The position numbers were made by a program, and so were the translations under genes. A DNA stretch of 64,000 nucleotides, taken from the NCBI GenBank assembly GCA_905221605.1, contig CAJNDS010001857.1:630293-694292 (forward strand), given 5' to 3'. This document shows positions 32,481 through 44,500 of the stretch, in pieces. The notes beneath the pieces are model-generated. The model saw only the letters and a program-made list of their open reading frames with translations. It was not told the DNA's origin and ran no database searches. Source of the stretch: Symbiodinium natans. Its lineage: Eukaryota > Sar > Dinophyceae > Suessiales > Symbiodiniaceae. Positions within the stretch are counted from its first letter, which is position 1; every line of letters starts with the position of its first letter.

Positions 32481-33049
32481 GTAATGCCTGTTCGCTACAT
32501 TCTCGACATGACAAGGCGGTGGGATGCTGTTGCAGCCCTGTGCATTATGAACTGTTAGGGTTTAGGCTGCAAAAGATCAGCGTGGCGAGGGTTGAGGTTT
32601 TCAGGCTCAGGGTTTGGGGTTTGGGTGGGTTCCAAACGGACGTTGAGCAGTGGCATCTGGGCATGTCTCTCCGCATACTCCTCTCTCCCCATGCTCCCGA
32701 AGTTCACAACACCGTACCCTCAGCCGCATCCACTCCCTCCCACACTTCCTTGCGAAACTCCGGCGGGCACCCGAAGACAAATGCCCTTGTTCGGGTCAAC
32801 GCTCAAGCCTGAGTCCGTCTTAGCTAGACAGGTAGCAACCAAAAAACCCAAAGCCCTCTTTCGCGCGTGCCCACCTGCCTCCCCCCCCCCCCAATGCTTT
32901 AGTGGTTTAGGGTTTAATTAGGGTTTAGGGGTTTAGGGTTTACGTCCAGTGCCAAAGTGCTTGTTGAATTGTAAAATTTGCGCGTCTACCACCTCGGCCC
33001 CCATCCCGAAAGTCTAGAAAGCACCCTAGACCCTGAACCCTAAACCCTG

Positions 33050-33152
33050 AGCCCTAGACCCTAAACCCTAAACCCTAAACCCTAAACCCTAAACCCTAAA
33101 CCCTAAACCCTAAACCCTAAACCCTAAACCCTAAACCCTAAACCCTAAACCC
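33050..33152. repeat. CCCTAAA array
   Basis: About 14 units. Confidence 0.95.
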
Positions 33153-33303
33153 TGCTCTCTTGACAAGGAACTCGCGCTCGCCATGATCACTCCTGTCCAG
33201 TATTAGTTTCCTGTCCACATCCCTAAGGCCCTAAGCCAGTTAGGACTCCATGTTAATACGATGACTAAAAGCTCAGGCCCATAAACAGCTAGGATTTAGG
33301 GTT

Positions 33304-33304
<1 letters not shown>

Positions 33305-33350
<46 letters not shown>

Positions 33351-33462
33351 AGGGAGGGAGGGAGGGATGGGTTGAGGGTTTGACCTCTCCCCGCAGTTAC
33401 GGTCTAAGGTCGGGGGGGGGGGGGGGCGGGGGGCAGGGGGGGAGGGGGGGGGGGGGGATTAG
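33305..33462. repeat. GA / GGGA microsatellite and G-rich run
   Basis: A GA run passes to GGGA units, and after a short gap to about 45 bases of nearly pure G directly upstream of the exon at 33463. Confidence 0.9.
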
Positions 33463-33663
33463 GGCCTGTGGTCCGAGATCACATAAACCTGGAGTCCTTG
33501 AGTAGGCTGCTCACCTTCGATTTCGACATCATCCGCATCTCCTGCGTCACCGGCCAGGACAGCCAGCTCCCTAGCATCGCAGCATCAATGTCCCCATGTG
33601 CTCCCTCTGAAGACTCCAAAGCTTGCGCCTTGCCGAGGGCCAGGTTCCTTGCTCAGTTTCGGG
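33463..33663 (+). CDS. Exon of membrane region (FDFDIIRISC motif)
   Basis: A 201-nt open segment contains LSRLLTFDFDIIRISCVTGQ. A short loop of the form FxFDIxxxxxC between membrane helices recurs in dinoflagellate multi-pass GCC-repeat receptors. It ends at G|GTTTAGGG. The start lies after a run of about 45 G-rich bases, so the acceptor (TTAG) is uncertain. Confidence 0.6.
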
Positions 33664-34049
33664 GTTTAGGGTTTGGGGTTTAGGGTTTAGGGTTGAGGGT
33701 TGAGGGTTTAGGGTTTAGGGTGTAGAGGTTCGCATGAGTACATGCGAAGAGGCGGCCAACGATGCCTAATTACTCGGAGGACCTTTAGTTCAGAGTTTAA
33801 GCTTTAGGGTTCAGGGTTTGGGGTTTAGGAAGGTTCAAGGTCACGGCAAGCCTGATGCAGAAAGGGTTCAGATTTTGGGGTAGCACTCTCAGTCCAGCTG
33901 CCAAAGACAGGAAGCTAGTAAGCAGGTTATATGTACGGGCATAGATCTCAAGTGCTCGAAGTCCTGGGCAGGCAACACGCTCACCCGACAACCCCTAAAC
34001 AAACCCGAGACACCCTAAAGCTGAAACCCCAAACCCTAAACCCGACACC

Positions 34050-34226
34050 ATACACCCTAAACCCTAAACCCTAAACCCTAAACCCTAAACCCTAAACCCT
34101 AAACCCTAAACCCTAAACCCTAAATCCTAAACCCCAAACCCTAAACCCTAAACCCTAAACCCTAAACCCTAAACCCTAAACCCTAAACCCTAAACCCAAA
34201 CCCTAAACCCTAAACCCTAAACCCCA
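34050..34226. repeat. CCCTAAA array
   Basis: About 24 units with a few variants. Confidence 0.95.
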
Positions 34227-34912
34227 AGCATCCACGAGGTCCCACCTTGAAATACCTTGGCCAACTGTTGGCATGCCCGGCCGGCTTCTGCTTGGTTCTG
34301 GTACCTTGGGCTTGAAAGATGGCTCTTGTTGACCAACTTCGGCTAACTCACAACTTGGGCCTTTGGTGGTTAGTGGTTTGGGGTTTGGGGGTTTGGGGGT
34401 TTAGGGGTGTAGGGTTTAGGGGTTATTGACTCTAGGATCCTTTGCGGAATTCTGGTTTCATGTTTGCCGATATAAAGCCCCGGCAGCTCCAAGGGAAACA
34501 TAGCTAATCTCGTGGCAGCAGTACGCATAGTAGTATAGTACCCGAATACCAGCTAGGTGGGACTTTACTACAACTTTGTCACTTTAAGAGTTTAGGGTTC
34601 CTCTAATTCCATATTAAGGGAGCTAACAGTTAAACGTTTATATTGGGGGGGTTAAACAGCACCCTTGTACCAGTGACAGAATGACGCACCATGCGTGGGC
34701 TCGATGCTTGGGCTAAAGGAGACAGGCAGGCAGAGACACAGGAGCACACGAATTCGCCGCGCGAAAGCCGTGAATGCACCCTGCATCCATGACCAGCTGC
34801 GTGTTTAGGGTTTAGGGTTCAGGGGTCAGGGTTTAGGGTTTAGGGTCGTACTATTGTCCAGGATGGCGGCTTCTTCAGACGGGGCTGGCTGTTTATGCCA
34901 TTTCTCCCCACA

Positions 34913-35013
34913 TGGGGGTTTACGAAAATAGGGGGTCCCTAAACAAGACCCCAAATAGTAGGATTCCCGTATAAAAAGGACCCCAATCAGGTACCCTTAA
35001 TCTCGGACACCCA
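34913..35013. repeat. MITE-like element, copy
   Basis: TGGGGGTTTACGAAAATAGG start, CCCCAAATAGTAGGATTCCC core and CTCGGACACCCACA end align with 32311-32412. Confidence 0.75.
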
Positions 35014-35400
35014 CAAAGGGCCGTTGAGTCTTGCCGGAGTCGGCCGTTTACTGCAAGGTTCCACCTCATGCAGCTTTTTGTGCCCTGAAATACCTGTTGA
35101 ACTGTTTACTATGGGGGAGTCCGTTAGAGGCAGCTCTGCATCATCAGTCAGACCCAGGGTTCGCGACGGAGTTTTGGAGCAATGTGCTGGCCTACGACAT
35201 GCATCGGGCACATCTCCACGCGCCTTCCAGCGGATAGGAACCCGTTCTGCATGTGGGGTTCGACCGGAGCGTCGTGTCCGTGACACGGTACTTGAGCAGC
35301 AGATCTGCCTGGCTTGGGCTAGGTGAACCCTGTGCTTCCGCCGAATTTGGCCGAACTGCATTCTGGGCGTCCTAACCTCTTCCATCCAAAAAAGCGTGAC
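35014..35400. other. Open segment of uncertain coding status
   Basis: Three frames are long open, including a plus-strand reading with EFWSNVLAYDMHRAHLHA before TAG. No frame is decisive. It could be a decayed gene piece. Confidence 0.3.
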
Positions 35401-35806
35401 TTGAACTCTACCTCAGTGATGGTTTTGTGAAGTCAACAAGAATCGGTGCAACGGCCTGCTGCTCCTTCGCGTCACACACACACATTTCGGAGATGCTGGG
35501 AGGACCCTACCTGGGAAATTGTCCTGAACAGCAAGCAAGGAGTAGTTTATGAATCAAACCCTGCATAATGACATCCCTGCACTTTCAATTGGTAGCGCCC
35601 TAAGCCCAAAACCCTAATTACTCCCTTAAAACCCAAAGCCCTTTAAACAAAAAAGAAAAAGCGGTGCCATAATGAGTTGCCTGGGTTCTTTTCTTCGAGG
35701 TTGCCTGGGGCGTCGCCCGCCTTCGCGGTCGCAGGATGTCGTTGGACTCCGCCGAACTCTCAGGAGCCCACTGAGGACTTCGATTCTCAAAGAAGATTCG
35801 GGGGGG

Positions 35807-36024
35807 TTTTTGGGCTTAAGTAGGGCTTAAGTAGGGCTTAAGTAGGGCTTAAGTAGGGCTCAAAATGGTGTAGGGTTTCCCGGGCCCGTGGGCAGCGTTT
35901 GATGCCCGCCTCAGTTCTCGGGTTGGAAAAGGGTTTAGGGTTTAGGGTTTAGGGTTTAGGGTTTAGGGTTTAGGGTTTAGGGTTTAGGGTTTAGGGTTTA
36001 GGGTTTAGGGTTTAGGGTTTAGGG
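35807..36024. repeat. AGGGCTTAAGT 11-bp tandem repeats and TTTAGGG array
   Basis: Four to five GGGCTTAAGTA units near 35811-35860 are followed by a perfect TTTAGGG array at 35933-36024. Confidence 0.9.
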
Positions 36025-36239
36025 GGGGCAAGCTTGAGGACGAGATCTGCCGGCATCACCGCAGTTGCTAGTACCAATCCTGCCCATCCAGGGGGCGGTG
36101 AACCTTAAACCCACAACATCCCAGAACCCTAAGCCCTGCACCCTTTCCATATCCCTGGTTTTGATATCAGATTAGCCCCAAACCCAAAACCCTAAACCCT
36201 AAACCCTAAACCCTAAACCCTAAGTTTTAACATCCCAAG

Positions 36240-36341
36240 GTCTTCAACCTCAATGGGATCTTGCTCTTTGCGCTCTTCATCACATTGACGTTGGCCGTGC
36301 TGGGCCCCTTCCAGTGTTGCCTGGGCAGCATGGAGGGATGG
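36240..36341 (+). CDS. Exon encoding a strong transmembrane helix
   Basis: After CCCAAG the exon reads VFNLNGILLFALFITLTLAV and then LGPFQCCLG, a clear membrane helix. CCCTAAA repeats precede it and GGTTTGGGG-type repeats follow. Confidence 0.68.
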
Positions 36342-37131
36342 GTTTGGGGTTTGGGGCTTGGGGTTTAGGGTTTAGGGTTTAGGGCTTAGAGTTTGGGGTT
36401 TCGGGTTTAGGGTTTAGGGCTGCTGTGAGCCAGGCCTGCTGCAAAGGGTTCAGGGTTTAGGGTTTAAGGTTTAGGGTTTAAGGTTTAAGGTCTAAGGTTT
36501 AAGGGGATGCCGCTGGCGGTAGCTGTCGTCAGTGTAGGTGGCGATGATTTCTAGCACTGTGTACTGTCTGATACTCCACAATGTCTGCGATAGTCTAGAT
36601 ATACGTGTGGAAGTTTGCTGGTGCAGTGCGCCTTATGCGCCTGCTTTTAAAGTGCCGCGGAAGCCTCGGGGAACCCCACAACCATGTGGCATTGAAGATG
36701 GGTTGAAGTCATTGAACAACGACGCAAACTTAGAAGAGGTCCCACTGCATGGCACTCGGAAAGGGTGGAACCCCCTAGGCTGCCCTGTGCTCATAACCCC
36801 TATACGCCCTTAGTCCTACATGGCACCATTACCCGTGAGCGACTTGCTATGTTGCCTGTGGTATAGACACAAGAAGCAAGAAGCAGAAGAAGCCTGCAAA
36901 TACTCTAAGCAAGATGCCAGAATTGTGCTTAATTATAGGATTGTTACCGGATCCCGCCCAAATGTGCATCCACAGTCAGATGCCGTATAGTACTCGGGGG
37001 CTCTGAGCCCTAAACCTAAACCCGAATCCCCAAGCCACCAAAGCCGGACCTTCGAACCCCAAGAGCTTTGTCCGACATACAGTGGACGACGTTTAGGGTT
37101 TAGGGTTAGCTTTCTTTTTTCGGTTTCTCAG

Positions 37132-37195
37132 GGCCCTACTCCCTAGATACATGTCACTTCATAGCCCCCACCGAACTCATAGAACTGCAATAGAG
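37132..37195 (+). CDS. Exon with strong splice signals
   Basis: TTTCTTTTTTCGGTTTCTCAG is an excellent acceptor and GAG|GTACCT a good donor. The open frame reads LLPRYMSLHSPHRTHRTAIE and ends in phase 0, matching the exon at 38055. A second frame is nearly open, so the residue reading is provisional. Confidence 0.5.
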
Positions 37196-37519
37196 GTACC
37201 TGTGAAAGCTCCTGAACCCTCAACCCTAAACCGTAAACCCCCGTTTTTTTTGGGGGGGTGGGAGGGAGGGGGGGGAGGTGGTGGGATGCTAGGAGGCCCT
37301 TGTTAGGGGAAATGTCGAAATGCACCCGAGCCTAGGCCTCAGCAACCCTGCGCCTGGGCTGCAAAGGGCAAAGCTCGTGGGTTAGAGGGCTCACAGGCCT
37401 GCCCCTACACCCGAAACCTTTGTTCCGAAACCCTAAACCCTAAACCCTAATAAACCCTAACAAACCCTAAGCCCTGGGGTTTCGGTTCCGAGTTTAGGGC
37501 TTGCTGTTCGTAACAAAGC

Positions 37520-37738
37520 TCTCATCTATAGTTTAAGGTACCTTTCCGTGCTTAAGGGGTACGCACCGCGGAGCAAATACTGAACTGTACACCAGGGGCA
37601 AGGTCCCTGAAGCGGTGAAGCAGCTACTTGGACCTAGCCGCCCCGCCGAAGCCAAACGCATCATGCCGAGACGGGGAATCTTGGTGCCTGCCGCTAGATG
37701 CACCTTTTGAGCCCCTGCTTCTTCAGATGTCATCAAGG
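37520..37738. other. Open segment of uncertain strand
   Basis: Plus-strand reading gives ELYTRGKVPEAVKQLLG ending at a TGA near 37710. The minus strand is also open for 67 codons. Composition looks protein-like but there is no phase link or recognised family. Confidence 0.25.
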
Positions 37739-37841
37739 TGTAGACTGCCCTTAAGTATTGGGCATTTGGCCCTTTACGCTGCGTCTAGAGTACCTTAAAC
37801 CCTACATGAACCCTAGACCCGAAGCCCCCAAACCCCAAGCG

Positions 37842-37950
37842 CCAACCCTAACCCTAAACCCTGAACCCTAAACCCTAAACCCTAAACCCTAAACCCTAAA
37901 CCCTAAACCCTAAACCCTAAACCCTAAACCCTAAACCCTAAACCCTAAGC
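37842..37950. repeat. CCCTAAA array
   Basis: About 15 units, upstream of the exon at 38055. Confidence 0.95.
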
Positions 37951-38054
37951 CCCAAACCTAGAGGTAAGAGCCTCCGGCTCAAGCCGCCGACCCCGCAGGA
38001 GAACAAGTTTAAGGTTTGGGGTTTGGTGATTTTGTTTGCGGTTCCTGTTTGTAG

Positions 38055-38113
38055 GCCCATGTCCATGAGTTTACGCGGTGGGTGGCCTGTTCCTCCACGG
38101 AAAAGCTGGCGGG
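38055..38113 (+). CDS. Exon of the large receptor gene, 5' of copia element 2
   Basis: CCTGTTTGTAG precedes AHVHEFTRWVACSSTEKLAG, ending at GG|GTACTA and leaving two nucleotides. The exon at 49994 contributes one, so they join in frame across an 11.9-kb intron that holds copia element 2 and GC-rich minisatellites. Confidence 0.68.
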
Positions 38114-38240
38114 GTACTACCCCTCCCCCCCCCCCCCCCGCGTTTTGGGGGGTAAGGAGGGAAAGAGGGAGGTTTTCACCTCCTTTTCCCATCCAACACG
38201 CCGCCAGGGTCGGCGGACCCTAAACCCTAAACCCTAAACC

Positions 38241-38246
38241 CTAAAC
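38241..38246. repeat. Target-site duplication of copia element 2 (left copy)
   Basis: CTAAAC directly precedes the LTR and recurs at 48081-48086. Because the target has a 7-bp period, the true length could be misjudged; 5 bp does not match with these LTR ends. Confidence 0.65.
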
Positions 38247-38536
38247 TGCTGGTGTGCTCACGTTTTTCCGGGAAGAAGAGGGTGCATGTCGCTGTCAAGC
38301 GGTCCAAGCCCGGTGAAGGGCAACAACGAGGCCCGTGAAGGGCAAGGAAACACATGGCCCGGTGTGGGCACGCAGACGCAGTTTTTACATGTACCAGGCA
38401 TCGCAGGTATAGCACCTGAACGAGTAAGACCAAGGATTTCGTGTCGTTGCTGTTGCGGAAAAGGGAAATTCGAGTGAGCTCTACAAGCCATGGCCAACCC
38501 TGCAGATTCCATGCCTCCTGGGACCTCCAACCAGGA
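38247..38536 (+). repeat. 5' LTR of copia element 2
   Basis: This 290-bp repeat matches 47791-48080. It begins TGCTGGTG and ends ACCAGGA. The polyprotein ATG at 38490 lies inside it. Confidence 0.92.
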
Positions 38537-41500
38537 GGTTATGAGCCCAAATGGTGCTCGCCCTACTTCGCCGAGAATGACAACAACAGCTGCGGGGCCC
38601 GAGAGGGGCCAACCGGGGGTCGTAAGACCAGCTTTGGATGGTGGAGAGGCTCATGGAGCCCAACCGGAGGCCGTAAGGCCGGATGGTGCACTGGAAGCTG
38701 GCGGCACTGGTGTGGCTGGAAGTGTGGATGGAGCAATGGTTTCTGGAGATAGCATGGACTCTGGGCATGGTACAAGTGGTCAAGTGGCAAGAGTTCAGGC
38801 CTTGGCGCTAGCCTCTGGAGCGGTGGTTGCAGGTGGCATGCAAGCTGTGGTGGCCTCAACCTCAATGACGAGGGAGGTGGAGCCGGCCGGTGAAGCTGGG
38901 GACATGGGCATGCTGCGTGATGGCCTGAATAGTGGAGGGCATCAACAACCTGGAGGTTTCAGCTGGAATGCGCAAGGCAGTCCGATGGGAAGAGAGGCAC
39001 AACCGCGTGGTGCGATGCCGACCTGGGTTTCTCGCCTGGGAGCTTTCTTCCAGGCTATGGGGCAGTCACAGCAGGTGACACCCCCGGAGTGGATGCCGAG
39101 TCCCTTTCCGTCGCCTGTGACGAGACCGTCGAGATCGCAGAGGGCGTTGGAGTCACCTATGTCGCATGGGGAACGGGATGAGGCATCGAGGACGCCTTTG
39201 TTTGATGATGAGCAGAGGCAACAGATGAGGGCAATGGAGCAGCGGGCTCCACTGCTGTATGGTGCCACCGGGGTGGGACCGAGGCCTATGGATGGTGGTG
39301 GCAGTTCTGGAGGAAGCACCTATGAAGCGGTGAAGGAAGAAGTGCGTCAGCAGCTACAAGGACAACTGCAAGGGATGATGAGGGAGTTGGAGGAGTCGAA
39401 AAGGGAAGCAAGTAGCTTGAGAGAAGAGATGGGAAGGATGCAATTGGAGCGAGAACGCATGGGAGAAGGGCAGTGGCCACATGCAGCAAGGTCTCGTCCT
39501 GGGCAGGGATGGGGCCAACACCTGTGGAATGGTCTGGTGGGGGCCTTGCCGGGTCCGTCGGGCCAACTTGGGCCACGAGGCAATCCTGGTGCGCTACATC
39601 CAGTTCAACAAGGAGCTTTCCCCGAATCTCAAGGCAATCCTGGTCCGCTACCTCCAGTTCAGCAAGGAGCTTTCCCCGAATCTCAAGGCAATCCTGGTCC
39701 GCTACCTCCAGTTCAACAAGGAGCTTCCACCGAATCTCGAGGCAATCCTGGTCCGCTACCTGGGGGAAGTTTAGATGGTTTACGTCCAGTTCAACAAGGA
39801 GCTTCCACCGAATCTCGAGGCAATCCTGGTCCGCTACCTGGGGGAAGTTTAGATGGTTTACGTCCAGTTCAGCAAGGAGCTTCCACCGAATCTCGAGGCA
39901 ATCCTGGTCCGCTACCTGGTCGTTTTTTGAATGGTCAGAGTGACGCAGCAGGAGGTCGTTTTGGCTTTATGCCATCTGGTCAGAGTGACGCAGCAGGAGG
40001 TCAAGAGCAGCCGTTGGTCTATCCACGAGGTCCACCACAAGTTCTGGGAGGGCACCTTGGTCAATCAGGAGGTGCTGTGCAATCAAAACAACCACCGGCT
40101 GTGGCATCTGCAGAGGCACTGCCGGAGTCGGGAGGAGAAAGGGGGCAGCCGTCACTTGGTCCTGGAGGTGATCCCATGAGCAGGCTGTTGGAAGGTTTGG
40201 AGCGGGTGATTACGAAGTCCCAGAGAACCGAGGATGTGCACAAGCCGGTGGGAGACATTCCGATGCTTCCCGCCTTGAGTGATAGCGCTAGCGTGGACTT
40301 TGGGGACTGGCTCCACTGCCTGGAGCACGCTATGGGAGACCTCTCAACTTCGTCGGCGGAATGGTGGCAGGAAGTAAAGGACTGTGCCAAGGCGTACTAT
40401 GACTCCTACCAGAAGGCAGATCACTTCAATCGGCTCAACCTGGCACCTTTGGCTTCCCCTGTGCTGCAGGAGGCAAGGTGGCAGCGCGTTGATCGGAGGG
40501 CGGCCACGCTCTTGTTGGCATCGACGCCTGAGGACATCAGGCGGGAACTTGTGGCGTCGAGAGTGAGATCTTCGCTGGAAATTCTGAGCCGCTTGATGGT
40601 GCTGTATCGCCCGGGATCTGCGATGGAGAAGAGTTCTTTGCTGCGCCACTTGGAGTCGCCGCCAGCGACAAGTACTGCAGCTGAGGCCGTGGATGGTCTG
40701 CGCCTGTGGTGGAGGTACTTCCAGAGGGCCAAGGATTTGGGGGTTGTGATACCAGACCCGTCGGTGCTTCTCCGAGGTATCGACGTCTTGGTGAAGAAGC
40801 CGCTGTTGGACCACCATGAGGTGGCCTTTCGTATGAACCTGGTCCGCTACCAACTGAAGGTCGACTTCGTGCCGGTGGAGGACAACGTGAAGGCGGTGCA
40901 CAAAGCTCTCCTGGCGGAGTTTGAGCAGCTGGCCTCTAGAAAACCAAAGGGGGTGCCGGGCAACAACTCGCCATCGACCACGCCTAACAGTCCTCAGGCC
41001 AGACTGAAGGGTCTTACAGGTGGGGCAGCCAACAACCAACCCAAGGGGGAGAGTGCTGGATCTCAAAAGCCTTGCAAGTTTTTTGGTGTTACGGATGGTG
41101 GGTGTAGACGTGGAAAGGGATGCCGGTTTGTCCATAGTTGGCCGGACCGGGATGCAAAGAGAGAACGGTGCTGGAACTGTGGTGGGAAGGGCCATCAATC
41201 GAAGGCGTGTCCCACAAGGCCGACAGAAGGTACTACCACGACTGTGACGGCATCTACACCTACAACTCCAACGGCGGCGCAAGTGCAGGCGAAGCCGATG
41301 CAACCCGAGACCCAGAAGACGATCAAGGCGGATGATGTGGCCACGGTGATATCGGAGGCGAGTACGGTGGCGTCGACTCCTATGGCAACGAGATCTGCGC
41401 TAGATGACCCCATACCTGGCACGCCTATGGACATGCAGCAGATGTTGGAGAATGCGCAGAGAATGGTCAAGTCCTTGATGGAGCACAGCGCCACGATGAA

Positions 41501-44500
41501 GGTGATGCGTATCACCTCGGCTGAGAGTGAGGAGGTGCGAAGAGCTCAGGCCCTTGGAACGTTGCCAACAGTTAGCAAAATGGGGCTGTTGGATAGTGGG
41601 GCCACTCATGCACTACGACCGGGCACTGTGGAGGAGAAGAAGAAGGCCGCGAAGGTGGAAGTTGCGCTGGCCGGGGACACCAAGATTGAGTTGCCTCAGT
41701 CGGACAAGGGAACGATCTTGGGGGACAACCAAGCTCAACCAATTGTGCCCCTTGGAACCCTTGTTAGACAGCTGGGGTATGAGTTCGTCTGGAACGCGCG
41801 CGGATGCAGATTGAGACACCCTAGCCGACCTGAAGTACAAGTCTACACGCGGTCGTCGTGCCCAGAAGTCCGAGAGTGTGATGCTTTGAGGCTCATTGCG
41901 GAGTTGGAGGGCACCAAGGCCGACGAGGCGCTGAGGACCATGCAGGAACTGGAGACGTCGATCAAGGTGGCAAGGTCGCATGAGGGAAGGAACTGGGCGG
42001 ATTTCTTGAAGGACTACGTCGTAACGGGGGATCCCTCCGATGGTCTGCGAGCCGTTCTGAGCGCGGAGTTCATGTCGGACGTGCCGTTTGAGGACAAGAT
42101 CCGGATCTTCGAGAAAATCCCGCAGAGCAACGAGGAAGCCTGGAAGTTGATGAAGTCGCTCCCATTGAATCGCGCAAGACGGAGATCCTTGTGGGCAAGC
42201 CGCCGATGGATTGTGCACTTGTTCTCCGGGAAAGGGGAATCCTCAGATCCGATCAAGACCTTGACTGGGTGCAGGGTTCAGGGTCCACGAGGTGAAACAC
42301 GTGAGGCATCTATGGCAGAAGTGCTGGAGATTGACCTTACCCAGTCCAAATCGTGGGACATCGCAACCAATGGCGGCATCTTCGCGCTGCTCTTGTGGGC
42401 GGCCTCACAGGGGAAGATACATGCCATTGTGGGGGGACCACCTTGCAGGACCTTTTCCCTTCTACGACATCGCGAACTGCAGGGGCGTAACAATGCACCA
42501 CGGCCGGTGAGGTCGGCGCAACATCTCTGGGGTCTTCCTGGGCAACTGACAAGGGATGAAGAGGCACTGGTGAGAGGCGACAGCAACCTGATCTTGCGCA
42601 TGGTGTGGCTGTGGCTGGTTGCAGAAGCAGGCTTGGACATGTGTTACCCGAGAAGGGATAGGGGTCCGGCAGTGGCGTTCGGCATGGAGCACCCTGACGA
42701 TCCGCGCGAGTTCTTGCAACCTGGGGCAGTGTCCAATGAGGTCATGGAGAAGTGTGCGTCGTTTTGGAGAACGAAGTTGGTCGAGCACATGAAAAACAAC
42801 GGCATGAACATGTACCGGTTTGATCAGGGCGCACTTGGGCATCCCCAGAGGAAGCCAACGGGGTTGCTCACTACCATGGAGTTGGACGAGCTCAGTGGCT
42901 TGAAGGACACGAGACGTGAATGGCCGGAACCTGGGAATTCGAAGGACATGGCTGTTTGGGCTCCGGGACTACGAGAAGCACTGGCGAAGGGGATCCGAAG
43001 ATGGGCATGGAGAGGCGAAATTTCTGTGGCGATGAACACCTTCACTCCGAAGCAGCTGGAAGAATGGCGGCGTCACGTTGAAGCGGGGCATTGGCCATTT
43101 AGGAGAGATTGCTCGGTGTGTTTGTCGGCGGCGGGAACGGGGCGACCGGCGAGAAGAGTGCTTCACAGGGACGCCTACGTCTTGAGCCTGGACATTGGTG
43201 GCGCGTTTGCAGAAAAGGGAATAGACGAGCGGAACGACAACGGGAGGGCCAACAAGTACAAGTTCGTTTTGGCAGCTACCTATGTGTTCCCGAAGGCCTT
43301 TGATGTGGTCTCCAAGGACATGCCGATCCCTGATGACATCGATGAGTACCTGGGCCAGGAGGAGGTGGATGAGGAAGGTCCTGAACCAGAAGCAGCTGAA
43401 GAGGAGGTGGAAAGGAAGGAGGACAAGGACCATGAGGAGGAGTGGAAGAGATTGGTGGGGGACCTAAACAAACCACAAGAATTCCAGGTCCTCAGGTTCG
43501 CGGTTCCTCTCGCCAAACACAAGGGTGCGGACATCCTCGCGGCAGTCCAAGACCTTTACATCTACCTCAGGGCCAATGGATTTCCACTGGCCAGGATACA
43601 CTCTGACAGGGCACGTGAGTTCAGAACTAAGCAACTGCGAAAGTGGTGCCGGGAGCGGGACATCTACCAGACTTACACTGAAGGTTTGGCCCCGACGCAG
43701 AATGCCACGGCGGAGAACCAGGTGAAGTGGCTGAAGGCTAGGGCGCGTGTGTTGCTCACGGCTTCCGGCTTGAACAAGAAGTACTGGCCCTGTGCAATGA
43801 AGCATGCGTGTGCAGCCCACAACACTCGTCAGCTTGGAAAAACAATGACGCCGATTCAGTTCGGGTCCCAAGTGATGGTGAAGACAAAAAAGGATGTGGG
43901 GCCTTTCGACCCAAGATGGGAGGAGGCAGTGTACCTGGGTCCGGCCGATGATGTGCGTGAAGGGCATGTACTTGAACTGGCGGATGGAACCTGGCACAGA
44001 ACGCTGCACATGAGAGTGGTTCGAGATGATGAAGTACCCTCTGGTGGAGATGATTCATGGGTGGCCGATCGCGTAGATCCAGGACGGCGAGTTCGTGGAA
44101 AGAGGCGATTGGAAGATCCAGATGGCCCGGGAGTACGTGTGCTACAAGAAGGGCAAGAAGATGGAGAAGAAGAGATTGCGGAGCAAAGGGCCCACGACAA
44201 ACTTGAATATAACAAGTACGAAGACGAGGATGCGTTGGAGATCGTCCGAGCACTTCGGTTGACAAGTGGTCCGAAAAGGAGGGGGACACAGGACTTTGAT
44301 TGGTGTGGGAGTTGGAGCACGGGGGCCTACGTCCACGGAGGAGTCTGGGGCGTGCAAACCAACACGACCAAGTTCCCCAAGGTCACCCGTTTCCTCACGA
44401 CCTTTCTCAGGAACAAGATGAAGGAGCCAATGCCTTTCGGAACCATCGTCGTGAACGTGAACCAGGAGCTACTACCTCATCGTGACCTACACAACGAGCG

